From the NCBI GenBank assembly GCA_964444915.1, contig CAYUIY010000090.1, positions 1 to 6,667 of the forward strand: a DNA stretch of 6,667 bases. The letters run 5' to 3'. This document shows, piece after piece, positions 1 to 6,281 of this stretch. The position numbers were made by a program, and so were the translations under genes. The DNA comes from Anaerorudis sp964444915. GTDB taxonomy: Bacteria > Bacteroidota > Bacteroidia > Bacteroidales > Dysgonomonadaceae. Below the pieces are notes generated by a model. It did not search any database. It saw only the letters and a program-made list of their open reading frames with translations, and was not told where the DNA came from. Position 1 is the first letter of the stretch; the number at the start of each line of letters is the position of its first letter.

Positions 1-230
1 TCGAATTTTCGAAGCGAAAAAAACGTTGACACCCCCATGATAAACATAAAAAAGGGAAACACCAGATCGGTCGGCGTCAATCCGTGCCAAGAAGCATGAC
101 GCAAAGGGGCATATATATACCCCCACGAACCGGGATTATTTACCAGTATCATGCCTGCTATGGTAATCCCTCGCAAAATATCGAGCGCGAGCAGGCGCTT
201 GCTTTGTTGAGAAGCTGCAACTGTATTCAT
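1..230 (-). CDS. NagX/HGSNAT-like membrane acyltransferase (N-terminal part, cut by window edge)
   Basis: My own translation from the ATG at 228-230 gives 76 open codons running off the left edge. The protein begins MNTVAASQQ and then shows an ALDILRG motif (about residues 15-21). A first membrane segment lies near residues 19-31, followed by NNPGSWGYIY, a WHGLTPTDLVFPFF motif (residues 48-61), and a second hydrophobic stretch to about 73. The ALDILRG plus W-H-G-x-T-x-x-D-L-x-F-P pattern is typical of the heparan-alpha-glucosaminide N-acetyltransferase family (COG4299, including bacterial NagX and DUF5009 proteins). These are multi-pass inner-membrane proteins thought to acetylate amino sugars. 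The gene starts 25 bp after the NamZ stop on the same strand, so it is most likely the next gene of the same operon. About four-fifths of the protein is outside the window, so catalytic residues cannot be checked. Family assignment is fairly sure; substrate is unknown. Confidence 0.8.
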   Translation of the reverse strand, partial: MNTVAASQQSKRLLALDILRGITIAGMILVNNPGSWGYIYAPLRHASWHGLTPTDLVFPFFMFIMGVSTFFSLRKF

Positions 231-255
231 TGATTAATCGTTAAATTGTTTATGA

Positions 256-1494
256 TCATCGGTAAAGATAATATTTCTTAGCTTGTTTACTGAACGACTC
301 TTCGTCTTTTGTCCAATACGATTGAATATCGGCAAAACGGTGGTTTTTTGAAAATTCCTTTCGGATGAAATCGGTACCGCACACTTTGTCGAACATTCCG
401 AAACGACTTTCGTCGGCACAATCAAAAACTTTTTTATCGGGATAAAGTTGTGCAGCCACCTCCATCACATGAAATTGAACATCCGATAAACGTGCCTTCT
501 TGAAATCGCGCAAATACACCTGCACACCATGCAGATTTTTGCCCTGACCCACCGAATAATAGGGCTTTAAATGAATAGGACGAAAAACAATACCCGGCAA
601 TTGCTTAGCATTAAGCGCTTTGGCAAATTGTTCCGCATCGATCCATTCGGCCGCAAATATTTCGAAAGGAAGCGTATACCCCACCCCGATAGACATGTAT
701 CCCAATTCGCCTAAGATTCCCGACACGGGATAAAAGTATGCCGAATGAACAAAAGGAATATGAGGCGAAGCCGGCACCCAAGGCAAGCCGGTGTCATCGA
801 AAGCCATTTTCCGCCGCCATTTTTTCATTTTCACCACCGTCAATTTGCACGGTTTGTTGCCCATGAATTCATTGTTAATCAACGTTGCCAACTCGCCACA
901 GGTTAACCCGTAAACATACGGAACTTTCAACTGACTCACAAAAGAGAAAAAACCCTCCTCCACCAGGCAACCTTCTACTTTCAATCCTCCCAACGGATTC
1001 GGACGGTCGAGAACGATAAATTCGATTCCGTTCTCTGCAGCAGCCTGCATGGCCAAATACATGGTAGATATATAGGTATACGAGCGACAGCCAATATCCT
1101 GAATATCATACACCAAAGCATCCACCCCCTCCAGCATTTCCTGTGTTGGCTTGCGTGTGCTGCCGTATAACGAATACACGGGCACTCCTGTATTAGGATC
1201 TGTAAACGTATCGACTTTGTCACCTGCGTACACATCTCCGCGGACGCCGTGCTCGGGACCATACAGAGCAACCAAGTTCACTCCCTGAGCTTCGTGCAAA
1301 ATATCGATGGTCGATTTAAGCTGATTATCCACACCCGTCGGGTTGGTAATTAATCCGACGCGTTTCCCTTGCAAAACCTTGAAACCGTTTTCTTTCAACA
1401 CTTCAATTCCGGTTTTTACTTTTATCTTTTGGGCAAAAGATGCGGTAGTAATCAGCCAACATCCTATTACCAACAAAAATGCTGTTTTTTTCAT
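256..1494 (-). CDS. namZ: Exported exo-beta-N-acetylmuramidase, NamZ family (DUF1343, GH171)
   Basis: The 412-residue protein has the length and order of DUF1343 proteins. A signal peptide covers residues 1-21 (KK, hydrophobic core, ending ASFA before QKIKV), so it acts in the periplasm or outside. Landmarks are GKRVGLITNPTG (43-54), GPEHG (79-83) with the conserved Glu81 and His82, YDIQDIG (129-135), DRPNP (163-167) and GYTLPFE (272-278). NamZ enzymes remove MurNAc from the non-reducing end of peptidoglycan glycan strands, which fits the AmpG-like permease encoded 14 bp upstream. The ATG at 1492-1494 is the only start that yields the full signal peptide. One oddity is that the stretch after PWVPASPHIP reads GELGYMSIGVGYTLPF, where NamZ proteins as I recall them have a segment resembling EGTNxSEGRGTTxPF. 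It may be a paralogous subgroup with altered specificity. Family assignment is strong; exact substrate is inferred. Confidence 0.9.
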   Translation of the reverse strand: MKKTAFLLVIGCWLITTASFAQKIKVKTGIEVLKENGFKVLQGKRVGLITNPTGVDNQLKSTIDILHEAQGVNLVALYGPEHGVRGDVYAGDKVDTFTDPNTGVPVYSLYGSTRKPTQEMLEGVDALVYDIQDIGCRSYTYISTMYLAMQAAAENGIEFIVLDRPNPLGGLKVEGCLVEEGFFSFVSQLKVPYVYGLTCGELATLINNEFMGNKPCKLTVVKMKKWRRKMAFDDTGLPWVPASPHIPFVHSAYFYPVSGILGELGYMSIGVGYTLPFEIFAAEWIDAEQFAKALNAKQLPGIVFRPIHLKPYYSVGQGKNLHGVQVYLRDFKKARLSDVQFHVMEVAAQLYPDKKVFDCADESRFGMFDKVCGTDFIRKEFSKNHRFADIQSYWTKDEESFSKQAKKYYLYR

Positions 1495-1508
1495 TTGATT
1501 ATCTGTTT

Positions 1509-2840
1509 TTATTGATTATCGATTTGTTCTACAGGCTCAACTTCCTCCTTTTTCTTTCCTTTCCCGAAATCAGGATCAATTTTCATGAAAGGGATGATTA
1601 CCAACGTTGGGATGGAACACAGTAAAATAAAGATGAAGAAATTATGATATCCCAATTGTTCTTGAATCCATCCCGCTGCCATACCCGGCAACATCATCCC
1701 CAATGCCATGAAACCGGTGCAAATGGAATAATGGGCCGTTTTTCGTTCTCCTTCAGAAAAGTAAATCAAATACAACATATAAGCCGTAAAGCCAAAGCCG
1801 TAACCAAATTGTTCAACGGCTACCGCTGCATTAATCCATATCAAATTCTCGGGTTGATAATAAGACAATAAAATATAAACCACATGGGGAAGCGTGATGC
1901 TTAATGCCATAGGCCACAGCCAAAACTTTAATCCTCGACGCGAAGCAACAATTCCGCCCACAATACCGCCCAACGTGAGTGCGATGACCCCCACCGTCCC
2001 GTAGACAATCCCCACTTGTTCGGTAGTCAGTCCCATTCCTCCTATTTCTCTTGCATCGAGCAAAAACGGCGAAGCTATCTTCACCAGCATGGCCTCGCTC
2101 AAACGGTACAGCAGCATAAAAGCAATGGCCAACCCGATTCCTTTTTTTGTAAAAAAAGAAACAAACGTATTCCCGAATTCAGTCAGAATACCTGTGACTG
2201 TTGCCTCAGACACGCCTTTATCGCTTGCCGGTTTAGGCAAAATAAATTGATGGTAGAGAAAAAGAGCAATAAACAATCCGGCAACAATGAAAAACACGAT
2301 GCTCCACGCGTAAGGAATTTTTCCTGTCACTCTCTCGAGATAACCGGCAATAATAACCAATACACCTTGTCCGAAGATGGTTGCAAAACGATAAAATGTA
2401 CTTCGGATACCAACGAAAAACGATTGTTGCGAATCGTCCAACGCCAGCATGTAAAAACCGTCGGCAGCAATATCGTGAGTAGCAGAGCTGAAAGCCATGA
2501 GCCAGAAAATAGCCAGCGAAGCCTGAAGATAAAACGGCGTGGGCAAGACAAAAGCGATCCCTGCAAATCCTGCACCGAGGAGCAACTGCATGGTTACCAC
2601 CCACCATCTTTTGGTCTTAAGGATATCGACAAAAGGACTCCACAAGGGCTTTATCACCCACGGCAGATAAAGCCAGCCGGTATAAAGCGCGATCTCGGTG
2701 TTAGACAATCCAAATCGTTTATACATAATCACCGACACCGTCATTACAATTACATAGGGAATACCTTCCGCAAAATAAAGAGTGGGCACCCATGCCCATG
2801 GAGAACGTTTTGTTTTCTGTTTTAAAGATGAATCAGCCAT
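1509..2840 (-). CDS. ampG: AmpG-like muropeptide/amino-sugar permease (MFS)
   Basis: The 443-residue, strongly hydrophobic protein has about 12 predicted membrane segments, a cytoplasmic central loop (about 203-232) and a charged tail (DFGKGKKKEEVEPVEQ). AmpG-type landmarks are FAEGIPY (23-29) in the first helix, KPLWSPFVD (64-72), SSATHDIAADGFYML (118-132) and TAHYSICTGFMALG (368-381). AmpG proteins are proton-driven inner-membrane importers of GlcNAc-anhydroMurNAc fragments. Bacteroidota members are diverged from the E. coli protein, and some may carry other cell-wall sugars. Its place between a secreted exo-muramidase and a SpoIID-domain protein supports a cell-wall substrate. Only 3 bp separate its ATG from the stop of the SpoIID gene, so translation is probably coupled. 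Transporter family is nearly certain; the substrate is inferred from family and context, so the symbol is a family label. Confidence 0.85.
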   Translation of the reverse strand: MADSSLKQKTKRSPWAWVPTLYFAEGIPYVIVMTVSVIMYKRFGLSNTEIALYTGWLYLPWVIKPLWSPFVDILKTKRWWVVTMQLLLGAGFAGIAFVLPTPFYLQASLAIFWLMAFSSATHDIAADGFYMLALDDSQQSFFVGIRSTFYRFATIFGQGVLVIIAGYLERVTGKIPYAWSIVFFIVAGLFIALFLYHQFILPKPASDKGVSEATVTGILTEFGNTFVSFFTKKGIGLAIAFMLLYRLSEAMLVKIASPFLLDAREIGGMGLTTEQVGIVYGTVGVIALTLGGIVGGIVASRRGLKFWLWPMALSITLPHVVYILLSYYQPENLIWINAAVAVEQFGYGFGFTAYMLYLIYFSEGERKTAHYSICTGFMALGMMLPGMAAGWIQEQLGYHNFFIFILLCSIPTLVIIPFMKIDPDFGKGKKKEEVEPVEQIDNQ

Positions 2841-2843
2841 ATT

Positions 2844-4166
2844 TCAATATTTTTTTTCGATTTCCGATCCGGGATAATAATGCGCCAGTATTTGTGGGTA
2901 GTCATATCCTTTCTCTGCCATCATGGCGGCGCCAATCTGACAGAGTCCGACACCGTGCCCCCACCCCGCTCCGGTGAGAACAAACCGCCCGGGGATTCCT
3001 CTTTCGTCGATATCTTCGGTATCCACAACAAAAGCAGAACTATAGAGATGAGAGCGTGATAACGTTCGGCGAATTTCCAACTCTTTGCCAATAATCATTT
3101 CGCGTTTCGTACCCCGAATCTTCAGGCGAACAATTCGTCCCGAGGTACCTCGCTGCATAGGAATAAGTTCAACAATTTCTCCGTAATCGATACCCGAGCG
3201 CTCTTTGATAATTGTAGCAAGTTCGTTTTGCGAATACACCACTTTCCAGCGATAAAAATCGGCCGTTTCCTGATCATAATCGTTCAGGACTTGTTTCAAC
3301 ACATTCACATCTTGCGTATTACAAAATGCAGGAGGCGACGATCGAATCCATTTTTGCGCCTCTTCTTCAATGGTCAAGTCAGGAAGCACACCGTTATCGT
3401 CCCTATCGGCTTTCCCTTGCAAATACGGATGCACAACGGGTTCCCACACATTCTCGAAAGTTTCTGTTGCACCTCCGCAACATTTATAGAAGCGCGTATC
3501 GCAAATGGCTCCTTCATATACCAATACATCGCCCTGCGTTTCTTTTACCGCTTTCTTTACCAGCTCGGTCGATTGTCGGGTAATTCCCTGATAACGCTGA
3601 CAATGATCATCGGCACAAACATCAAAGTGGGCATGATCTTCGCGATCGTACCAGCGTATGATTTCGTGCTCGGTACACACCTGCGATGCGCTTTTTGTAC
3701 ACTTGTTCCCGGCATTTTTATTTTTCTGAACTTGTGCCAGCAGCCAACTCCGGGAAATAACGGCATGCGCTTTCAGCAACGACTCGGAAGAAGTAGCGCT
3801 CATTTCCGAGGAAATTACACTGGTGAGATAATCTTCCAACGAAACAACATTAACAGCACTGACTCCGTTATTCTCCACAATAAACTTCAATCCGCCCAAA
3901 AAACGCTGATCCTCCTTCCTTTCCCAATGAAAATTCACGCCAATAATCACATCCTTTAATACAAAAGAATCGGAATGGACTTGGTACGGTTCAAACACAA
4001 TCTCATCGAAAAGCTCTTGCTCGAAAAGAATTTTCCCTTCCGAAAATGTTACGGAATACTCTCCGGAAGGAATTTCTTTTCCTTTCATTCGATAAGGTGT
4101 CAACAGCGAAAAATCAATTTTAGGTTGCGACAATAAAATGCCCACCTGAATAAAAGGTTCCTTCAT
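2844..4166 (-). CDS. SpoIID/LytB-domain protein, leaderless, probable peptidoglycan glycan-strand lyase
   Basis: The 440-residue protein has a SpoIID core. SLEDYLTSVISSEM (109-122) contains Glu121 at the position of the catalytic Glu of SpoIID, followed by SLLKAHAVISRSW (129-141). The C-terminal GAGWGHGVGLCQIGAAMMAEKGYDYPQIL (399-427) and HYYPGSEI (429-436) are also family hallmarks. A Cys/His-rich insert at 155-189 contains H178, C184, H188 and C189, whose spacing resembles the zinc site I recall for clostridial SpoIID. A KCCGG motif lies at 228-232. SpoIID enzymes are lytic transglycosylases of peptide-free glycan strands, and related LytB proteins stimulate amidases. No signal peptide or membrane segment is visible at the start (MKEPFIQVGILL). 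No in-frame start codon exists in the 45 bp between this ATG and the preceding glycosyltransferase stop. In most SpoIID systems the protein is outside the cytoplasm, so location is open. Family is sure; role here is inferred. Confidence 0.87.
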   Translation of the reverse strand: MKEPFIQVGILLSQPKIDFSLLTPYRMKGKEIPSGEYSVTFSEGKILFEQELFDEIVFEPYQVHSDSFVLKDVIIGVNFHWERKEDQRFLGGLKFIVENNGVSAVNVVSLEDYLTSVISSEMSATSSESLLKAHAVISRSWLLAQVQKNKNAGNKCTKSASQVCTEHEIIRWYDREDHAHFDVCADDHCQRYQGITRQSTELVKKAVKETQGDVLVYEGAICDTRFYKCCGGATETFENVWEPVVHPYLQGKADRDDNGVLPDLTIEEEAQKWIRSSPPAFCNTQDVNVLKQVLNDYDQETADFYRWKVVYSQNELATIIKERSGIDYGEIVELIPMQRGTSGRIVRLKIRGTKREMIIGKELEIRRTLSRSHLYSSAFVVDTEDIDERGIPGRFVLTGAGWGHGVGLCQIGAAMMAEKGYDYPQILAHYYPGSEIEKKY

Positions 4167-4211
4167 AAAATCACTATTTTTATATGTGAAGCCTATGCAT
4201 GCATTGTATTT

Positions 4212-5684
4212 TCAGGCAAATGTTTTTCCTGCATTCATCTGCTTTCTGGCTTGCAATTCCCAGGTACGAATGCGATCCTTATAGAGATTATTGGCATTCA
4301 TTTTTTCAATATCGAGCGAAGCATCGGTATTCCCTTCCCAACGGCGACAATAGTACACCACCTCGTAAACCCGTCCAATCTGATACCGACGCGAAATGTT
4401 CAGTCCCACGGCATAATCTTCTCCATAACCGGTATTGGGTAGTTTTATCTCGCGAAGCAGCGGAGTATAGAAAGCACGCGGAGCGCCCAGGCCATTAATC
4501 CGCAATGCGTTGTTGCGCCCGTTTTCGGGAGTCCATTCCCGGTGATCGATAATTCCCGGCGGAATCATCTGCATGTTAAAATCGGTGATCATATACGTAC
4601 CCACCACCATTGCGCAATTTTGTTCATAAAAAGCATCAACGATTTTCTGCAACGTATCTTCGCCGCTGTACACATCGTCGCTATCGAGCTGGACACAAAA
4701 CTTTCCGCATTTTTCGTGATGCGCTGCCAAATTCCAACATCCGCCGATACTGAGGTCATCGCGATCGGGGATAAGATGAATGAGACGCTCATCGTCTTTA
4801 AATTCATCGATGGCTTCTGTAGTACCATCGGTTGAATGATTATCGACCACAATAAGGTTGAATTTGAAATTGGCCTTCTGCATCAATACCGATCGGATGG
4901 CATCGCGAATGGTTCGTATGCGATTGCGCACGGGAATGATCACAGATGCTTCGTATTCGAATTGATCTTTGTCGAAAGAGATGGCTTTGAACACGGGTTC
5001 CAAAAACGCTCCCACATCCTTCAAATGTTGTGTACAGGCCTGCTCCATTTCGATTTGCACTTCGCGGTTTTTGGGATCTACATAATCGAAAAGCTTTTGA
5101 CCCGACTTGCGAATATCCTGCTCCGTTTCCGTATAAAGGTATTCGTTGATATGCACAATGGGATGTTTTTGCGAAACTTTCAGCCGAAGGTCATATAAAC
5201 CTGCGAACCGGTACAACTCGTTTTGCATGCGTTCAACCGCTTCGTTCCATGCTTTAGCATTATACAACATCAACGAACCGAAATCAAAATCGTCACGCAA
5301 GCTCCCTTCCTGATAATCGATCACCGGGTGATTCTCTTTTACTCCGTTCATCACCTTATAATGATCGGCATACACCATACCTGCACAAGTATCCTCGGCA
5401 ATACGAAGCATGCGCTCCAAACCGAAATACCCCAATCGAAGTACAGTCGGCTTCAGATAAAGCAAGGTGTAATCGCCATCGGAGTTACGGGCAATTTTCT
5501 TCATCGTTTTTGTGCTTTGCAAGGCATCAATAAAAAGTTTTTCACAGCCGCTGATGGTTTCTTCCGTGTTCTTATCTGTTAACAGAAAAATTTTATGAAC
5601 TAAACCCGATTGCCTCAGCTCTTTAACTGTCTGGCTTGCTTGTTCTGCATTTGAGAACAAAATAAATGCATTTATTTTTTTCAT
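4212..5684 (-). CDS. Two-domain glycosyltransferase family 2 protein, first gene of the operon
   Basis: From the ATG at 5682-5684 the protein has 490 residues. The C-terminal half (about 245-445) is a classic GT-A family 2 domain: ASVIIPVRNR (246-255), VVDNHSTDGT (279-288), GGCWNLA (314-320), the metal/nucleotide-binding QLDSDD (332-337) and GYGEDYAVG (419-427) as probable acceptor/base region. The N-terminal part (1-240) looks like a second, diverged GT-A-like unit with YADHY (105-109) and DYQEGSLRDDFDFGSLML (123-140), but lacks a clear nucleotide-binding DxD. No membrane segment or signal is visible, so it is likely cytoplasmic or peripheral. A TTG 12 bp upstream (5694-5696) is in frame, but the ATG directly precedes MKKINAF and sits about 38 bp from the predicted transcript start, so I prefer it. 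The gene is followed by the SpoIID gene after 45 bp. Donor and acceptor cannot be read from sequence; the neighbours suggest a cell-wall glycan. Confidence 0.85.
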   Translation of the reverse strand: MKKINAFILFSNAEQASQTVKELRQSGLVHKIFLLTDKNTEETISGCEKLFIDALQSTKTMKKIARNSDGDYTLLYLKPTVLRLGYFGLERMLRIAEDTCAGMVYADHYKVMNGVKENHPVIDYQEGSLRDDFDFGSLMLYNAKAWNEAVERMQNELYRFAGLYDLRLKVSQKHPIVHINEYLYTETEQDIRKSGQKLFDYVDPKNREVQIEMEQACTQHLKDVGAFLEPVFKAISFDKDQFEYEASVIIPVRNRIRTIRDAIRSVLMQKANFKFNLIVVDNHSTDGTTEAIDEFKDDERLIHLIPDRDDLSIGGCWNLAAHHEKCGKFCVQLDSDDVYSGEDTLQKIVDAFYEQNCAMVVGTYMITDFNMQMIPPGIIDHREWTPENGRNNALRINGLGAPRAFYTPLLREIKLPNTGYGEDYAVGLNISRRYQIGRVYEVVYYCRRWEGNTDASLDIEKMNANNLYKDRIRTWELQARKQMNAGKTFA

Positions 5685-5728
5685 TTCACCAACCAAGTTA
5701 ATGTTTATACATTATAATAATCAAAAAA

Positions 5729-5760
5729 CAAAGATATGCTGACTTATTTAATAAAACAAA
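5729..5760 (-). promoter_or_regulatory. Bacteroidota-type promoter for the leftward operon
   Basis: Read on the minus strand, TTTG (5757-5760) is followed by a 20-bp spacer and then TATCTTTG (5729-5736). This matches the Bacteroidota sigma-ABfr consensus, TTTG at -33 and TAnnTTTG at -7, with the usual spacing. The transcript would start near 5722, leaving about 38 nt before the ATG at 5684. No other gap inside the operon shows such a match, supporting one shared transcript for the five genes. Seen directly as a motif; activity is inferred. Confidence 0.8.
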
Positions 5761-5872
5761 TTTTTCGACAGAAACGAAACAAATTTTTATATCCTTTCGG
5801 AAAACGGGGTTAGATTGAATAAAAAATTTATCTTTTTTCGGAAAATGCGCATTAACAATAACTAACTAAAAT

Positions 5873-5898
5873 CCTCCGTCGGAAAATCCGACGAGAGG
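5873..5898. repeat. Palindrome/stem-loop, left copy
   Basis: The arms CGTCGGA (5877-5883) and TCCGACG (5887-5893) pair perfectly around an AAA loop. Outer bases CCTC (5873-5876) can also pair with GAGG (5895-5898) with one unpaired A at 5894, giving an 11-bp stem. No T-run follows on either strand, so a factor-independent terminator is unlikely. Confidence 0.65.
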
Positions 5899-6042
5899 CA
5901 AAAAAAATTATACCCTGTTTCTGAAAATCCGACGGACGTAAAACGAGCTTTTTTGCGTAAAAACAGCCTTGGTTTGCCGGAAAATTGCTTTTATTTGTTA
6001 AAGAATACAATCACGATGGAGGTAAATCAAAATTTTTGTATA

Positions 6043-6059
6043 CGTCGGAAAATCCGACG
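6043..6059. repeat. Palindrome/stem-loop, right copy
   Basis: This is an exact second copy of the 17-bp palindrome CGTCGGA-AAA-TCCGACG, 166 bp to the right of the first copy (5877). The flanks differ from the left copy on the left side, while the GGAGGAT on the right is the inverted match of ATCCTCC beside the left copy. A third half-copy (CGTCGGAAAA) follows at 6084-6093. Confidence 0.7.
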
Positions 6060-6168
6060 GAGGATAAAAAAATTTTTCACTGTCGTCGGAAAACAATTTT
6101 AGGACTCTATTGAAGCATTCCGGCCTTGATTTTTATTGGCGTGTGTATACAATCTCGACTTTTTTATC

Positions 6169-6176
6169 TAAGTTTG
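6169..6176 (+). promoter_or_regulatory. Possible Bacteroidota -7 element for the lyase gene
   Basis: TAAGTTTG fits TAnnTTTG on the plus strand, about 105 bp before the lyase ATG. No TTTG lies at the expected distance upstream; the nearest TTGG (6136-6139) leaves a 29-bp spacer. The gene may need an activator, or the true promoter is elsewhere. No ATG occurs between 6177 and the lyase start, so no ATG-initiated leader peptide is encoded on this transcript. Confidence 0.4.
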
Positions 6177-6281
6177 CAATTTGATATTTGCATTTACCGG
6201 CTACAAACATAATTTAACAACAATTTTCGAGAAAACGAGTACAAATAATATCAATTTGATTCAAAAGCATATCGAAATTTT

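Larger units (their letters stand above)
5871..6065. repeat. Pair of inverted 23-bp repeats bounding 195 bp, MITE-like arrangement
   Basis: The block at 5871-5893 (ATCCTCC then CGTCGGA-AAA-TCCGACG) and the block at 6043-6065 (CGTCGGA-AAA-TCCGACG then GGAGGAT) are mutual inverted copies. They differ only in the 3-base loop, which is AAA on the same strand in both. The GGAGGAT arms point outward, defining a 195-bp segment with terminal inverted repeats. The segment has no open reading frame for a transposase. Flanks are A-rich (CTAAA on the left, AAAAA on the right), so a target duplication cannot be recognised. This could be a small non-autonomous element or a by-product of the tandem array with palindromic units. 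Confidence 0.5.
5797..6093. repeat. Degenerate ~41-bp repeat array with TCGGAAAA core, seven units
   Basis: The octamer TCGGAAAA, or a one-base variant, starts at 5797, 5838, 5879, 5920 (TCTGAAAA), 5977 (CCGGAAAA), 6045 and 6086. Four of the six steps are exactly 41 bp; the other two are 57 and 68 bp, as if units carried insertions. Similarity extends beyond the octamer in several units. Starts at 5879, 5920 and 6045 share GAAAATCCGACG followed by purine-rich DNA. The segments 6014-6052 and 6055-6093 align as CGAYGGAGG, an A-run, a T-run, then CGTCGGAAAA. A step of 41 bp is close to four helical turns, so the cores would face one side of the helix. It could be protein-binding sites or a decayed tandem duplication; sequence alone does not decide. 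Confidence 0.7.
5685..6281. other. Divergent AT-rich intergenic region, no gene seen
   Basis: This stretch of about 600 bp separates the leftward operon from the rightward lyase gene. I find no convincing coding sequence in any frame. It holds the operon promoter at its left side, a tandem repeat array in the middle (5797-6093), two perfect 7-bp-arm palindromes, and a -7-like promoter element near 6169 for the lyase. Poly-A and poly-T runs are frequent between the repeats. I see no tRNA-like or riboswitch-like fold. Confidence 0.75.

Noticed and set aside
1459..1494. Lipoprotein lipobox (VIGC at residues 9-12) in NamZ
   Set aside because: Cys12 is unusually early and hydrophobic residues continue after it; a type I signal peptide ending ASFA fits better, though a lipoprotein is not fully excluded.
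2016..2825. 269-codon open frame on the plus strand
   Set aside because: It lies antisense to the AmpG-like gene, whose family motifs are clear; the translated product is Ser/Lys/Gln/His-rich with no recognisable domain.
4164..4214. Glycosyltransferase and SpoIID genes share a frame with only one TGA between them, suggesting a broken fusion or readthrough
   Set aside because: The 45-bp linker encodes no domain sequence and the SpoIID ATG is well placed; a shared frame occurs by chance in about one of three gene pairs.
5685..5696. TTG start giving four extra residues to the glycosyltransferase
   Set aside because: The in-frame ATG at 5684 starts a normal MKKINAF N-terminus, and TTG starts are rare; a longer form cannot be excluded.
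5873..6059. Rho-independent terminators at the two palindromes
   Set aside because: Neither stem is followed by a T-run on either strand, and both lie upstream of two divergent genes where a terminator is not expected.
5797..6093. CRISPR array
   Set aside because: The shared core is only 8-17 bp, degenerate and palindromic, intervals are not uniform, and no cas genes are near.
6016..6102. Small 28-codon plus-strand frame encoding a very basic peptide (contains RRKIRRRIKK)
   Set aside because: No ribosome-binding signal, composition dictated by the repeat units it crosses, no Trp or Tyr codons for a lyase leader, and it lies upstream of the likely promoter.
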